Below are positions 16,970-26,724 of a DNA stretch of 64,000 nucleotides, in pieces (within the stretch, counting starts at the first letter, position 1; every line of letters begins with the position of its first letter). The stretch lies in assembly GCF_001894805.1 (NCBI RefSeq), contig NZ_BCWX01000003.1, forward strand, positions 124,001 through 188,000, given 5' to 3'. The notes beneath the pieces were generated by a model. The model saw only the letters and a program-made list of their open reading frames with translations. It was not told where the DNA came from and searched no databases. The position numbers were made by a program, and so were the translations under genes. This DNA comes from Rhodococcus globerulus NBRC 14531. Its GTDB lineage: Bacteria > Actinomycetota > Actinomycetes > Mycobacteriales > Mycobacteriaceae.

Positions 16970-17219
16970 GTTCTCTATAGAAGCAGAACACCAAGATTCA
17001 GAGTCCGTGTCAGAGGGTATTTCTTGCCCTGCGGTCCCGGTCACGGTCGGCGAACATGACCTCCATCCGAGCTTTGATCTCTGCGGTACTGATTGCTCCA
17101 CCGCGTGGGGCAGAGTTCGTGGCGGTAATCGGGGATGTCGAGGATTGCGGAATCTGGAAGCCCATGGTGAATGTCCCTGTCCTGGTTGCGGATGTGGCGA
17201 TCGTTGCAGGAGTGGTGGA
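16970..17219. other. Intergenic stretch without a supported gene
   Basis: 250 bp between the EEP gene and the downstream end of the WS/DGAT gene, both leftward. Short open frames exist but none has a recognisable product or ribosome-binding site. It should hold the promoter of the EEP gene. Confidence 0.5.
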
Positions 17220-18635
17220 TTACAGGCCGGCGCCGGTTTCGAGGAGTTCGAGTTCGGTGCCTAGGTGATCGAGCAGGGGGTTGAGGTCCGGAACGGTTCT
17301 TCGGCAGCTGGTCAGCCCGAATGAAATCTGATCGTCGCTGCTGGTGCAGGTGATGTTGAGAGCTTGTCCGGTTGTCGGGATCGACAGGGGGTGGAGGGTG
17401 TCGAGACGGAATCCGTTCCAGTACAACGGTGTACGCGGACCGGCAATATTGGAGATGATGATGTTGAACGGCGGCCGCTGCGGTCCCCGCTGCCCGACAA
17501 GCATTTCCATTCCGAGGGGAGCGATTCCGAGGGCGCTCATGGCGAGTACCTGGGCGGGACTCATCGCGCGGAGTGAGTCTTTTCCTTCATTCATGCAATT
17601 GCGTATCACGTCGAGTCGGTCGGTGGGGTTGTCGAGGTGAGTAGCCAAGTTGCACATGAGCAGTCCCACGCGATTACCGCCAGCGGTGCGATCGTCGGCG
17701 TTGTCGGTGGCGCGCAATGACACGGGGACCATAGCAACCAAGGGGGCGGACGGTAGCGCGTCTCGCTCGTGCAGGTAGTGGCGGAGGGTCCCGGCGGACA
17801 TTGCCAGAATGATGTCGTTGATGGTGGCGTCGGAGTGCTTGGCCAGCAATCGGATCCGTTCGAGAGGGAAGGAACGGGCGGCGATGTGGCGGCTTCCACC
17901 GATCGGAACGTTGAACAACGTGTGGGGCGCGGTCACGGAGACAGCGCTGCCTTTGCCGCGTACGGCACGGTCCATGGTGCGGACCGTCGTCGGTATCAGT
18001 CCGGCCACCTCACCGACGGCGGCCCGAGATGCTCCCCACAAGGTTGCTGGTAGGGACGATCCTTGCGGGCTGGACTTTGCCGCGACAGGTGTCGGCACCG
18101 ATCTCAGTGAGTGCGGAACCTGCCAGGGGGCGGACATGTTTCGACGGTGGGGATCTTCACTCATGCTCTCGCGGAGCAGTTTCATCGCGCTGGCTCCGTC
18201 GGCGAGGGCGTGGTGGATCTTGGTGTACACGGCGTAGCGGCCGTCGGTGAGCCCTTCGATCAAGTGCATTTCCCATAGTGGGCGGCTGCGGTCGAGCAGA
18301 GTGCCGTGCAATCTCGAGATCAATGCGGTGAGTTCGGTCATGCCGCCCGGGGTGGGAAGTGCGTCGCGGCGTACATGGTGCTCGATATCGATCTCGTTGT
18401 CGGCGAGGGTTTCCCATCCCCACTGGCCAAGCGAGGTGAGGGAGCGCCGGGCCCGCTTACGGAACACTTCGGCTACTTTGCCGCCGGTGAGGGCGATATC
18501 GAACATCGCGCGCATGTCGGTTGCGGATGCTCCGTCGGGTGGGGTGAAGATCGCCAGGCCACCGACGTGCATCGGGTTCTCGCGGGACTCGCCGAGAAGA
18601 AATAGCGAATCGGTGGGTGCCATCGGTAACAGCAT
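17220..18635 (-). CDS. WS/DGAT wax ester synthase / diacylglycerol acyltransferase
   Basis: Bifunctional acyltransferase of 471 residues that forms triacylglycerols or wax esters from acyl-CoA, giving storage lipid bodies. The catalytic motif HHxxxDG appears as KIHHALADGAS near residue 140, preceded by PLWEMHLIEGL; the C-terminal conserved motif is SNIAGP. Start MLLPMAPTDSLFLL is typical of the family. Rhodococci carry many such paralogues (atf genes); which one this is cannot be read from context. The gene is monocistronic and divergent from pknK. Confidence 0.92.
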   Translation of the reverse strand: MLLPMAPTDSLFLLGESRENPMHVGGLAIFTPPDGASATDMRAMFDIALTGGKVAEVFRKRARRSLTSLGQWGWETLADNEIDIEHHVRRDALPTPGGMTELTALISRLHGTLLDRSRPLWEMHLIEGLTDGRYAVYTKIHHALADGASAMKLLRESMSEDPHRRNMSAPWQVPHSLRSVPTPVAAKSSPQGSSLPATLWGASRAAVGEVAGLIPTTVRTMDRAVRGKGSAVSVTAPHTLFNVPIGGSRHIAARSFPLERIRLLAKHSDATINDIILAMSAGTLRHYLHERDALPSAPLVAMVPVSLRATDNADDRTAGGNRVGLLMCNLATHLDNPTDRLDVIRNCMNEGKDSLRAMSPAQVLAMSALGIAPLGMEMLVGQRGPQRPPFNIIISNIAGPRTPLYWNGFRLDTLHPLSIPTTGQALNITCTSSDDQISFGLTSCRRTVPDLNPLLDHLGTELELLETGAGL

Positions 18636-19062
18636 GCATGTCCTTCACTCATGATCGGGGTTGGTGCGCGTGGCTCTTCCCGAGAACTGGTATTCGAGTG
18701 GGTGTTATCGATCGGTCGTGGACTTTAGGCGTGGTCGAAGTCACATTGAAGTATCTCGCTATCGGTTCTACAGCCCTGGCACGGTCGGCGCTATTCGACA
18801 TGTCAGGGCACTGACCTGGACGTTTGCATAGGTGGCAGGTAGGGCATTGTGGGTTGAAACTAATCATCAAAATGAAGTGATATGTCTCACATTTCGTATG
18901 TTGATCGGCACCTGTGGCCGTTCCGACCGCACTCCTTTTTTTGGGGCGTCTGCGGCCGGGTCGCGAAAGCGCGCTGCGTTGACGGCCGGGCCCGTGTGGG
19001 CACATTATCGAGAGGTAACGCGACGGTGCATCATCGACGATGCCGCGGAATCGAAGTAGCAG
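18636..19062. other. Divergent promoter region between WS/DGAT and pknK
   Basis: 427 bp with no supported gene. An AT-richer patch lies around 18856-18903. A longer open frame crosses it on the minus strand but continues into pknK and looks like codon-bias shadow. It should contain the promoters of both flanking genes. Confidence 0.6.
18979..19008 (+). promoter_or_regulatory. Candidate sigma-70 promoter of pknK
   Basis: TTGACG (18979-18984) and CATTAT (19003-19008) are separated by 18 bp, ending 54 bp before the pknK start codon. The match is moderate and unsupported by other evidence. Confidence 0.4.
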
Positions 19063-22000
19063 ATGGACGAGAACGATCCACTCCAAACGCGTCGTGACGT
19101 GCTTCCGTTCATTTCGGATGAGCTGCGAGAGGCGGGATTCGACGATGCCCGTGAGATCGGGCGCGGCGGCTTCGGTGTGGTGTACCGCTGCACGCAGGCC
19201 GGGCTGGACCGCACGGTGGCCGTGAAGGTCCTTACCGCCGACCTCGACGAGGAGAATCGGGCACGCTTCTTTCGGGAACAGCGAGCAATGGGGAGACTGA
19301 CCGGGCACCCGAATATTGTGGGCGTCCTGCAGGTTGGAACCACCGATACCGGTCGCCCCTATCTGGTGATGCCCTACCACCGTCAAGGGTCCGTCGACAC
19401 CAAGATTCGCGAGAACGGGCCGCTCGACCTGGAGGAAGTCCTGCGGCTCGGGGTGAAGATGGCGGGGGCGCTCGAGACCGCGCACCGACTCGGCATTCTG
19501 CATCGCGACGTCAAGCCTGCCAATATTCTGCTCACCGACTACGGTGAACCGGCCCTGACGGACTTCGGAATCGCACACATTGCAGACGGTTTCAAGACCG
19601 CGACCGGCACTGTCACGGGCTCGCCCGCGTTCACTGCCCCGGAGGTTCTCGGTGGTGAACCGCCAAGTCCCGCCTCGGATGTGTACGGGCTCGGGGCCAC
19701 TCTGTTCAGCGCCCTCACCGGGCACGCGGCATTCGAGCGCCGCAGCGGCGAGCAGGTTGTTGCCCAGTTCCTACGGATCACCGCGCAGCCAGTTCCCGAC
19801 ATGCGCGAGCACGGTTTCCCCGACGACGTATGTGCCGTCATAGAGAAGGCAATGTCCCGCGATCCAGGGGACCGTCCTTCTACGTCGGTGCTCGGTGAGA
19901 ATCTTAGGGAGTTGCAGGTCCGCCGCGGTTTGCCGGTCGATGAGATGGCGCTACGCGCCGCCCCAGGGGCCGACCCGCGGGATCCGCAGCCGCCGTCGGC
20001 GCGATGGCATCCACCCGCATCTCCAGTGGCTCGGAAAGCCGATAGAAATCTGCCGCTGGAGCTGACGAGCTTCGTCGGTCGTCGCACCGAGCTGGCCGAG
20101 GTGAAGAATCTGCTGTCGGTGTCCCGGCTGGTGACGTTGACGGGGATCGGTGGTGTCGGTAAGACGCGTCTCGCGTTGCGGGTCGCGAGCAATGTTCAGC
20201 GGGATTTCGCCGATGGCGTGTGGCTGGTCGAGCTGGGCGAGTTGCACGACGAGTCGCTTGTGGTCGGAGCGGTGGCCGCAGAACTCGGCGTGCGCGACCA
20301 GTCGTCGCGGCCGTTATCGGAGATTTTGGTGGAGTTCCTGGCCACTCGGACATTGCTACTGGTCCTCGACAACTGCGAGCAGGTGATCGATGCCGTGGCG
20401 GGGTTGGCCGAAGTGCTGCTGCGTGCGTGCCCGCAGCTGCGGATTCTGACGACCTCGCGCGAGCCCCTGGGCATCGGCGGGGAATCCGTATTGCGAGTGT
20501 CCCCGCTAGCGGTCCCCGACCCGGATCGGGAACCGTCGCTGCGGGGCTTGCCCCGGTACGACGCGTTGACGTTGTTCGCCGAACGGGCGGCGGCTGCGGT
20601 GCGCGGCTTCGAAATCACGGAGGAGAACAAGGCGACGGTGGCCCGGATCTGCCAGCGTCTGGAAGGGCTGCCGCTGGCGATCGAGCTGGCGGCTGCCAGA
20701 CTGCGGGCAATGTCGCCCGAGCAGATCCTGCAGCGGCTGGACGATCGTTACACGCTCCTGACCAGCGGCAGCCGGGGCGCGCCGACGCGTCAGCAGACCT
20801 TGCGATGGAGTATCGACTGGAGCTACGACTTGTGTACGCCCGGCGAGCAGCATCTCTGGGGCAGGTTGTCGGTGTTCGCGGGAAGTTTCGAACTCGACGC
20901 GGCGGAGGAGATATGTCGTGGCGACCTGACACCCGAGGGGCTGCTCGACACGTTGGGGTCGCTGGTGGACAAGTCGATCCTGATCCGGGAGGAATCGGAC
21001 ACAGTGGTTCACTTCCGATTGCTCGAGACGCTCCGTGACTACGGCCGGGAGAAGATTGTCGAGACCGGCGAGTACGAGGTGCTGCGTCGTCGGCACCGGG
21101 ACTGGTACCAGCAGTTGGCGCTCGACGCGGCAGCCGGATGGATCAGTCCCCGGCAACTCGAGTTGATTGATCGGCTAGACCGGGAAGTTCCGAATATGCG
21201 GGAGGCGCTCGAGTATTGCCTCTCCGACAACGACGACGGAGTCGCCGCCGGACTGAGTATGTCCACCGCGCTTTATCACTTCTCGCTGACTCGCGGTCTG
21301 TACACCGAGTCGCGGCATTGGCTCGATACTTTCCTGGCCCGCGACGCCGGAAAGCCCACGGTGGAACGCATTTGGGCGATACACGCAGACAGCCTCCTGG
21401 CAGTGGTGCAGGGCGATCTTTTGGCAGCAACCGCGTTGGTGGAGGAGGGTCACGCTCTTGCCGAGCACCTCACCGACCCCCTTGTTCACGGACTCCTCGA
21501 CCAGTTGGACGGGATGCTGGCGCTTTATCGCGATGATCTTCCCCGCGCATCCTCGGGGCTGGAGAGCGCACTCGACGTGTTCGACACCCGTGGTGACCTC
21601 ACACTTCAGGTGGGCGTGCTGCAGATACTCGGGTTGGTGTACGAGCTGCTCGGTGAAACGAAGCGGTCTGTTGGCTGTTACGAAAAAGCGCTCGCGATCT
21701 GCGAATCTCACGGGGAATCGGTCTATCGGTCGTACACCCTGTGGGCCATGGCTGTCGCGGTGTGGCGGCAGGGTGATCAAGATCGTGCCGTGGCGTTGCT
21801 CGGGCAGGCGTTGCAGCTCACCGAGCAGGTGAACGATCCACTCACCTGCTCGGCATGTCTGGAGGTGTTGGCCTGGATTGCCGCCGCGGAACCGGATCCT
21901 CGACGCGCCGCCGTGCTGATGGGAGCAGCAGAGGAGTTGGGTCACTCCGTGGGCAGCATTACGATCGTCTTTCCCTCCCTGCAGCCTTACCATGAGGAAA

Positions 22001-22338
22001 GTGCGGCGACGACGCAGCGTGCATTGGGAGAGAAGGCATTCGGAACGGCACGTCGTCAAGGTCGACTCATGAGCATGAATGAGGCGGTCGCATTTGCGCT
22101 CGGCCGGCAACCTCTGGATGCAACGCCCACCGGGTCGTCGGTGGTGCTGACCAAACGTGAGCGTGAGGTCGCCGAACTCGTCGCTCAGGGACTGACGAAC
22201 AAACAGATTGCTGCCAAATTGGTGATCTCGCTCCGCACCGCCCAGGGCCATGTGGAGCACATTCTCACCAAACTCGGATTCAACTCGCGGGCGCAGATCG
22301 CAGCCTGGGTGGTCGAGAAGTCGGGCGGGCAGGCCTGA
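19063..22338 (+). CDS. pknK: PknK-type Ser/Thr kinase fused to NTPase/TPR/LuxR regulator
   Basis: 1091 residues, matching the length and layout of mycobacterial PknK. Domain 1 (about 25-290) is a Hanks kinase: glycine loop GRGGFGVVYR, Lys in VAVKVL, LHRDVKPANILL near 146-157, TDFGIAH. Domain 2 (about 340-620) is a MalT/NB-ARC-like NTPase with the P-loop GIGGVGKT near 361 and the Walker B LLLVLDNCEQ. Then come TPR-like helices and a C-terminal LuxR helix-turn-helix (about 1029-1085, LTKREREVAELVAQGLTNKQIAAKL). There is no transmembrane segment, so it is a soluble signal integrator linking phosphorylation to transcription. Neighbours give no target. Confidence 0.92.
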   Translation: MDENDPLQTRRDVLPFISDELREAGFDDAREIGRGGFGVVYRCTQAGLDRTVAVKVLTADLDEENRARFFREQRAMGRLTGHPNIVGVLQVGTTDTGRPYLVMPYHRQGSVDTKIRENGPLDLEEVLRLGVKMAGALETAHRLGILHRDVKPANILLTDYGEPALTDFGIAHIADGFKTATGTVTGSPAFTAPEVLGGEPPSPASDVYGLGATLFSALTGHAAFERRSGEQVVAQFLRITAQPVPDMREHGFPDDVCAVIEKAMSRDPGDRPSTSVLGENLRELQVRRGLPVDEMALRAAPGADPRDPQPPSARWHPPASPVARKADRNLPLELTSFVGRRTELAEVKNLLSVSRLVTLTGIGGVGKTRLALRVASNVQRDFADGVWLVELGELHDESLVVGAVAAELGVRDQSSRPLSEILVEFLATRTLLLVLDNCEQVIDAVAGLAEVLLRACPQLRILTTSREPLGIGGESVLRVSPLAVPDPDREPSLRGLPRYDALTLFAERAAAAVRGFEITEENKATVARICQRLEGLPLAIELAAARLRAMSPEQILQRLDDRYTLLTSGSRGAPTRQQTLRWSIDWSYDLCTPGEQHLWGRLSVFAGSFELDAAEEICRGDLTPEGLLDTLGSLVDKSILIREESDTVVHFRLLETLRDYGREKIVETGEYEVLRRRHRDWYQQLALDAAAGWISPRQLELIDRLDREVPNMREALEYCLSDNDDGVAAGLSMSTALYHFSLTRGLYTESRHWLDTFLARDAGKPTVERIWAIHADSLLAVVQGDLLAATALVEEGHALAEHLTDPLVHGLLDQLDGMLALYRDDLPRASSGLESALDVFDTRGDLTLQVGVLQILGLVYELLGETKRSVGCYEKALAICESHGESVYRSYTLWAMAVAVWRQGDQDRAVALLGQALQLTEQVNDPLTCSACLEVLAWIAAAEPDPRRAAVLMGAAEELGHSVGSITIVFPSLQPYHEESAATTQRALGEKAFGTARRQGRLMSMNEAVAFALGRQPLDATPTGSSVVLTKREREVAELVAQGLTNKQIAAKLVISLRTAQGHVEHILTKLGFNSRAQIAAWVVEKSGGQA

Positions 22339-22437
22339 ATGTGCTGCGCACAGCAAGTGATTCGCGGGCGCCGATCCCGGGCATTCGAGGTCAAGTAAAA
22401 TCCCTGTGACCAGTAACGAGAAGAGAAGGGGATCGAA

Positions 22438-24366
22438 GTGACCGCGCATACCGAGCAGCTCGAGTTCCAAGCAGAAACACGTCAGCTGCTGGATTTGATG
22501 GTTCATTCAATCTATTCGAACAAGGACAGTTTCCTTCGTGAGTTGATCTCCAACGCTTCGGACGCGCTGGACAAACTCCGTCTCGAGGCATACCAGGACA
22601 AAGACCTCAACGTCGACGTCTCCGATCTTCATATCGAGATCGACATCGACAAGGACGCACGCACGCTCACGATCCGCGACAACGGCATTGGTATGTCGCG
22701 TGACGAGGTCGTCGACCTGATCGGCACGCTCGCGAAGTCCGGCACTGCCGAGGTCCGTCGCAAGCTCAAGGAAGCAAAGGATGCCGCAGCTTCCGAGGAA
22801 CTGATCGGCCAGTTCGGTATCGGTTTCTACTCCACGTTCATGGTCGCGGACAAGGTGACGCTGCTGACCCGCCGCGCCGGTGAAGACCACGCGACGCGCT
22901 GGGAGTCGACCGGCGAAGGCACGTACACGCTCGAGCATGTGAACGAGGCGCCGCAGGGCAGTTCCGTGACACTGCACCTGATGCCGGAGGATTCCGAGAA
23001 CGGCCTGCACGACTACACGTCGGAATGGAAGATCAAGGAACTGGTCAAGAAGTACTCCGACTTCATCGCGTGGCCCATTCGTATGGATGTCGCTCGCACG
23101 TCGACGCCGGCCGAGGGTGAAGAGTCCGAGGTCACCATCGAGACCGAGACCATCAACTCGATGAAGGCTCTGTGGACTCGCGCCAAGGACGACGTGTCCG
23201 AGGAGGAGTACAAGGAGTTCTACAAGCACGTCAGCCATGCGTGGGACGAGCCGCTCGAGGTCATCCCGATGAAGGCCGAAGGTACGTTCGAATACCAAGC
23301 GCTGCTGTTCATTCCGTCGACGGCGCCGTTCGATCTCTTCATGCGTGAGCGCAAGGCCGGCATCCACCTGTACGTCAAGCGCGTCTTCATCATGGACGAC
23401 TGCGAAGAGTTGGTGCCCGACTACTTGCGTTTCGTCAAGGGTGTTGTTGACGCACAAGATCTCTCGCTCAACGTCTCTCGAGAAATTCTGCAGCAGGACC
23501 GTCAGATTTCGGCGATCCGTCGTCGACTGACCAAGAAGGTCCTCTCGACGATCAAGGACATGAAGGCAAACGAGCCCGAAAAGTACTCGACCTTCTGGAC
23601 CGAATTCGGACGGGCACTCAAAGAAGGCCTGATGGCCGATGCCGACAACCGTAAGACGTTGCTCGACATCTCATCCTTCGCCTCGACCAACAGTGAAGAC
23701 GGCGTGACCACTCTCGCCGAGTACGTCGAGCGCATGAAGGACGGTCAGGAACAGATCTACTTCATGACCGGCGAATCTCGCCACCTCATCGAAAGCTCCC
23801 CGCACATGGAGGCTTTCAAGGCCAAGGGCCTCGAGGTTCTGGTTCTCACCGATCCGGTCGACGAGATGTGGGTCGACGCCGTTTCGGACTTCGACGGCAA
23901 GACCTTCCAGTCGATCGCCAAGGGGGAGGTCGACCTCGACACCGAGGACGAGAAGAAGGCAGCCGAGGCTGAACGTGAAGAGAAGGAAAAGGAATTCGGT
24001 GCGCTGCTGACGTGGCTGACCGAAACCTTGTCAGACGACATCAAGGAGACGCGACTCTCGACGCGACTCACCACGTCGGCTGCCTGCATCGTCGGCGACG
24101 CATTCAGTATGTCGCCGACGCTCGAGAAGATGTACCGGGCGTCGGGTCAGCCGGTTCCGCACAGTAAGCGGATCCTCGAACTCAACCCGTCGCATCCTCT
24201 CGTAACGGGTCTGCGCGATGCGCAGGCGGCAGATGGTTCTGCTGAAAACCTTACGGAGACAGCGCAATTGTTGTACGGGATGGCACTGCTCGCCGAGGGT
24301 GGCGAGTTGAGCGATCCGGCCCACTTCACGCGCCTGCTGGCTGACCGTTTGGCTCGCACCGTCTGA
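22438..24366 (+). CDS. htpG: HtpG, Hsp90-family chaperone
   Basis: ATP-dependent chaperone of 642 residues, the normal bacterial length. GHKL ATPase motifs are clear: ELISNASDALDKLR near residue 35, RDNGIGM near 80 and GQFGIGFYS near 125; middle and C-terminal dimerisation domains are present without truncation. The start is GTG, preceded by GAAGGGG. A TAAAAT box at 22396-22401 could be the -10 element; I see no CIRCE or HspR palindrome. Codon usage is strongly biased, consistent with high expression. It ends at a strong intrinsic terminator. Confidence 0.96.
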   Translation: MTAHTEQLEFQAETRQLLDLMVHSIYSNKDSFLRELISNASDALDKLRLEAYQDKDLNVDVSDLHIEIDIDKDARTLTIRDNGIGMSRDEVVDLIGTLAKSGTAEVRRKLKEAKDAAASEELIGQFGIGFYSTFMVADKVTLLTRRAGEDHATRWESTGEGTYTLEHVNEAPQGSSVTLHLMPEDSENGLHDYTSEWKIKELVKKYSDFIAWPIRMDVARTSTPAEGEESEVTIETETINSMKALWTRAKDDVSEEEYKEFYKHVSHAWDEPLEVIPMKAEGTFEYQALLFIPSTAPFDLFMRERKAGIHLYVKRVFIMDDCEELVPDYLRFVKGVVDAQDLSLNVSREILQQDRQISAIRRRLTKKVLSTIKDMKANEPEKYSTFWTEFGRALKEGLMADADNRKTLLDISSFASTNSEDGVTTLAEYVERMKDGQEQIYFMTGESRHLIESSPHMEAFKAKGLEVLVLTDPVDEMWVDAVSDFDGKTFQSIAKGEVDLDTEDEKKAAEAEREEKEKEFGALLTWLTETLSDDIKETRLSTRLTTSAACIVGDAFSMSPTLEKMYRASGQPVPHSKRILELNPSHPLVTGLRDAQAADGSAENLTETAQLLYGMALLAEGGELSDPAHFTRLLADRLARTV

Positions 24367-24387
24367 TCTTCGTTCCAGTTCGGTTGA

Positions 24388-24431
24388 ACTCCCGGCATCC
24401 GCCTTCATCGGCGGATGCCGGGAGTTTTTTT
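24388..24431 (+). terminator. Rho-independent terminator of htpG
   Basis: Perfect 16-bp stem (24388-24403 with 24410-24425), loop TTCATC, then a run of seven Ts (24425-24431). It begins 21 bases after the htpG stop codon. Confidence 0.95.
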
Positions 24432-24521
24432 GTGGAGAAGTTCTAATGAGGACCGTTTCTGTCCGCAATGGGTTCTACCGTTGTTTTCACAGGCAAGATC
24501 CCACAAACAAAGGACGAACCG

Positions 24522-25061
24522 ATGAACACATCGACCAGCACCCTCACAGGCGAGCGCGCGGACCTTATCCAGACCTTGCGCGAGCATCGCGGGTTTCTGC
24601 TTGTCACTGTTCGGGGCTTGACCGACGAACAGGCAGCGTCGCGGCCCACCGTGAGTGAACTGTGCCTCGGCGGATTGATCAAGCATGTGGCCCACACCGA
24701 GCGGGGATGTGTGGATTTCATCCTGGAAGGCCCATCCGGTATGGGTGGGGATGTTGATCCGGCGAAATTCACGCCGGAGATGCTTCAGGCGCGCGTGGAC
24801 GAGTTTGCCATGGTGGGAGACGAGACCTTGGCCGGCATTGTGGCCGAATATGAGCAGATCGCGGCGAGGACGGATGAGTTGGTGGCATCCTTGGACAGTC
24901 TCGACATCTCGCATCCGCTGCCGTCTGCGCCGTGGTTCGAGCCTGGTGCGCGCTGGTCGGCCCGGCGTACGCTGCTCCACATCATTGCCGAGACTGCCCA
25001 GCATGCAGGCCATGCGGACATACTTCGCGAAGCGATCGACGGTTCCAAGACAATGGGATGA
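24522..25061 (+). CDS. DinB-like / DUF664 metal-binding protein
   Basis: About 179 residues forming a predicted four-helix bundle of the DinB/mycothiol-dependent isomerase superfamily. The three metal-binding histidines appear conserved: one in LIKHVAHTERG and two in AETAQHAGHADILRE. Members use bacillithiol or mycothiol as thiol cofactor in transferase or detoxification reactions; the substrate here is unknown. The ATG at 24522 follows AAAGGA by eight bases; the frame is open a little further upstream. Confidence 0.85.
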   Translation: MNTSTSTLTGERADLIQTLREHRGFLLVTVRGLTDEQAASRPTVSELCLGGLIKHVAHTERGCVDFILEGPSGMGGDVDPAKFTPEMLQARVDEFAMVGDETLAGIVAEYEQIAARTDELVASLDSLDISHPLPSAPWFEPGARWSARRTLLHIIAETAQHAGHADILREAIDGSKTMG

Positions 25062-25076
25062 TCGACCCACCTATGT

Positions 25077-25099
25077 TTACACATCACACTGATGTGTAA
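25077..25099. promoter_or_regulatory. Perfect palindrome upstream of FAD oxidase / lipid kinase operon
   Basis: TTACACATCA (25077-25086) and its exact complement TGATGTGTAA (25090-25099) are separated by CAC, ending 11 bp before the start codon at 25111. The position would block initiation, as expected for a TetR or GntR operator. The TetR gene at 27932 is the nearest candidate, but its own promoter lacks this sequence. Confidence 0.75.
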
Positions 25100-25110
25100 C
25101 ACTGGTAGGC

Positions 25111-26724
25111 ATGAGTACCGAGAAATCTGCCTTGCAACCGCCGATGCAATGGGACGCGTGGGGCGATCCAGCGAAGAAGCGTGAGCTGTCGGACGCGGTC
25201 GTAGCTTTGCTGACCGGATTTCTTGGTGTATCGGCCCCGAAGCAATCCCGACTGGCCATTGGGGACGTGCGAGTGACGCCGTCCGCTCTGTCTCAGGCGC
25301 ACGTCGACGCGCTGGCTGACGTGGTCGGCGCGGAGTACATAACTACCGAGGATTCGGATCGGATTCTTCGAGCCGGTGGCAAGAGCACCCCGGACTTGTT
25401 GCGCCGCCGAAGCACCGAGCCCCAGGACGCGCCGGATGCAGTAGTCACACCCGGCACGGACGCCGAGGTGGAGCAGGTTCTGCGGTACTGCGGGGCCAAC
25501 AAGATTGCCGTAGTGCCGTTCGGCGGCGGTACCAGCGTCGTCGGCGGATTGGATCCCATCCGGGACGGGTTCGACGCGGTACTTTCTCTTGATCTTCGAC
25601 GGTTCGATCAGCTTGTCTCACTGGACGAGGAATCCGGCATCGCCACGTTCGGCGGCGGAACAACGGGACCGCGCGCCGAGGAATTACTGCACGAGCACGG
25701 CTTCTCCGTCGGACACTTCCCGCAAAGTTTCCTCTTTGCCACGCTCGGTGGTTTCGCGGCGACGCGTTCCTCGGGACAGGCGTCGGCCGGTTACGGACGT
25801 TTCGAGGATATGGTCCAGGGTCTCACTGTGGTCACTCCGAGTGGTGTGCTCGAGACCGGTAGAGCGCCGGCATCGGCCGCGGGTCCTGATCTCGGGGAAC
25901 TGTTTGTCGGCTCCGAGGGTACTTTCGGCGTCATTACGCATGTGCGAGTGCGGGTTCACCGACTTCCGGAGACGACGGTTCGGGAGGGATGGAGTTTTCC
26001 CGACTTCGCAACCGGTGCAGCAGCATTGCGCGAGCTTGTCCAGGAAGGGTCAGCACCGACAGTGCTGCGGTTGTCGGACGAAGCCGAGAGCGGGGTGAAC
26101 CTGGCGACCACCGACAAGATCGGCGAAAATGCCTTCACGGGTGGATGCCTCGGCATCACCACCTATGAAGGCACGGCCTCGCATACCGCAGAGCGAATGG
26201 CAGAAGCCCGCGCAATTCTCACCGCGCACGGCGGAACGTCGCTCGGCGCTGAGCCTGGAAACAGTTGGGAACACGGACGGTTCGATGCACCGTATTTGCG
26301 TGACGCACTGCTCGACGTCGGCGCGCTGTGCGAAACTCTCGAGACGGCAACAACGTGGGGCAATCTTGCGAACCTGCGCTCGTCGGTCACAGAGGCATTG
26401 ACCAAGGCATTGGTCGAGCAGGGCACCCAGCCGCTTGTGATGTGCCATATTTCGCACACGTACAAGACCGGTGCATCCCTGTACTTCACCGTGGTGTGCG
26501 CTCAGACCGAAGATCCGATTGCTCAGTGGCATAAGGCCAAGACAGCAGCCAGCGACGCCATCATCGCTGCCGGTGGCACGATTACTCATCATCACGCTGT
26601 CGGTGCGGACCATCGGCCGTGGATGAAGGACGAAATCGGTGAATTGGGCGCGAATATTCTTCGCGCAGTAAAGAATGCAGTGGACCCCGCCGGCATCCTC
26701 AATCCTGGAAAGCTGATTCCTTGA
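25111..26724 (+). CDS. FAD-binding oxidase, alkyl-DHAP synthase-like (Rv2251 type)
   Basis: 537-residue VAO/PCMH-type flavoprotein. The FAD-binding half contains VVPFGGGTSVVGGL and GHFPQSFLFATLGGFAATRSSGQ; the C-terminal cap contains the conserved HHHAVG motif (ITHHHAVGADH) typical of alkyldihydroxyacetone-phosphate synthase relatives. The pairing with a lipid kinase matches Rv2251-Rv2252 of M. tuberculosis. A role in ether-lipid or glycerolipid chemistry is inferred; genuine AGPS activity is not established for this actinobacterial clade. Its stop overlaps the next start (TTGA). Confidence 0.87.
   Translation: MSTEKSALQPPMQWDAWGDPAKKRELSDAVVALLTGFLGVSAPKQSRLAIGDVRVTPSALSQAHVDALADVVGAEYITTEDSDRILRAGGKSTPDLLRRRSTEPQDAPDAVVTPGTDAEVEQVLRYCGANKIAVVPFGGGTSVVGGLDPIRDGFDAVLSLDLRRFDQLVSLDEESGIATFGGGTTGPRAEELLHEHGFSVGHFPQSFLFATLGGFAATRSSGQASAGYGRFEDMVQGLTVVTPSGVLETGRAPASAAGPDLGELFVGSEGTFGVITHVRVRVHRLPETTVREGWSFPDFATGAAALRELVQEGSAPTVLRLSDEAESGVNLATTDKIGENAFTGGCLGITTYEGTASHTAERMAEARAILTAHGGTSLGAEPGNSWEHGRFDAPYLRDALLDVGALCETLETATTWGNLANLRSSVTEALTKALVEQGTQPLVMCHISHTYKTGASLYFTVVCAQTEDPIAQWHKAKTAASDAIIAAGGTITHHHAVGADHRPWMKDEIGELGANILRAVKNAVDPAGILNPGKLIP

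Noticed and set aside
17056-17268. 70-codon plus-strand frame in the EEP-WS/DGAT gap
   Set aside because: It overlaps the end of the WS/DGAT gene, has no ribosome site and no recognisable domain.
18649-19725. Long open frame (358 codons) on the minus strand across the pknK upstream region
   Set aside because: It runs antisense into the clear kinase domain of pknK, resembles no protein family and is Arg/His-rich as expected for a codon-bias shadow.
22338-22360. Fourth copy of the GTGCGCC hairpin family after pknK
   Set aside because: TGTGCTGCGCACAGCA is only a short dyad without the GTGCGCC/GGCGCAC base; likely chance or a degenerate remnant.
22339-22437. HspR or CIRCE heat-shock operator before htpG
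   Set aside because: No CTTGAGT-N7-ACTCAAG or TTAGCACTC-type inverted repeat found; only a TAAAAT -10-like box.
21175-22506. 443-codon minus-strand frame opposite pknK and htpG
   Set aside because: It is antisense to two well-supported genes and crosses their junction; no motif recognised.
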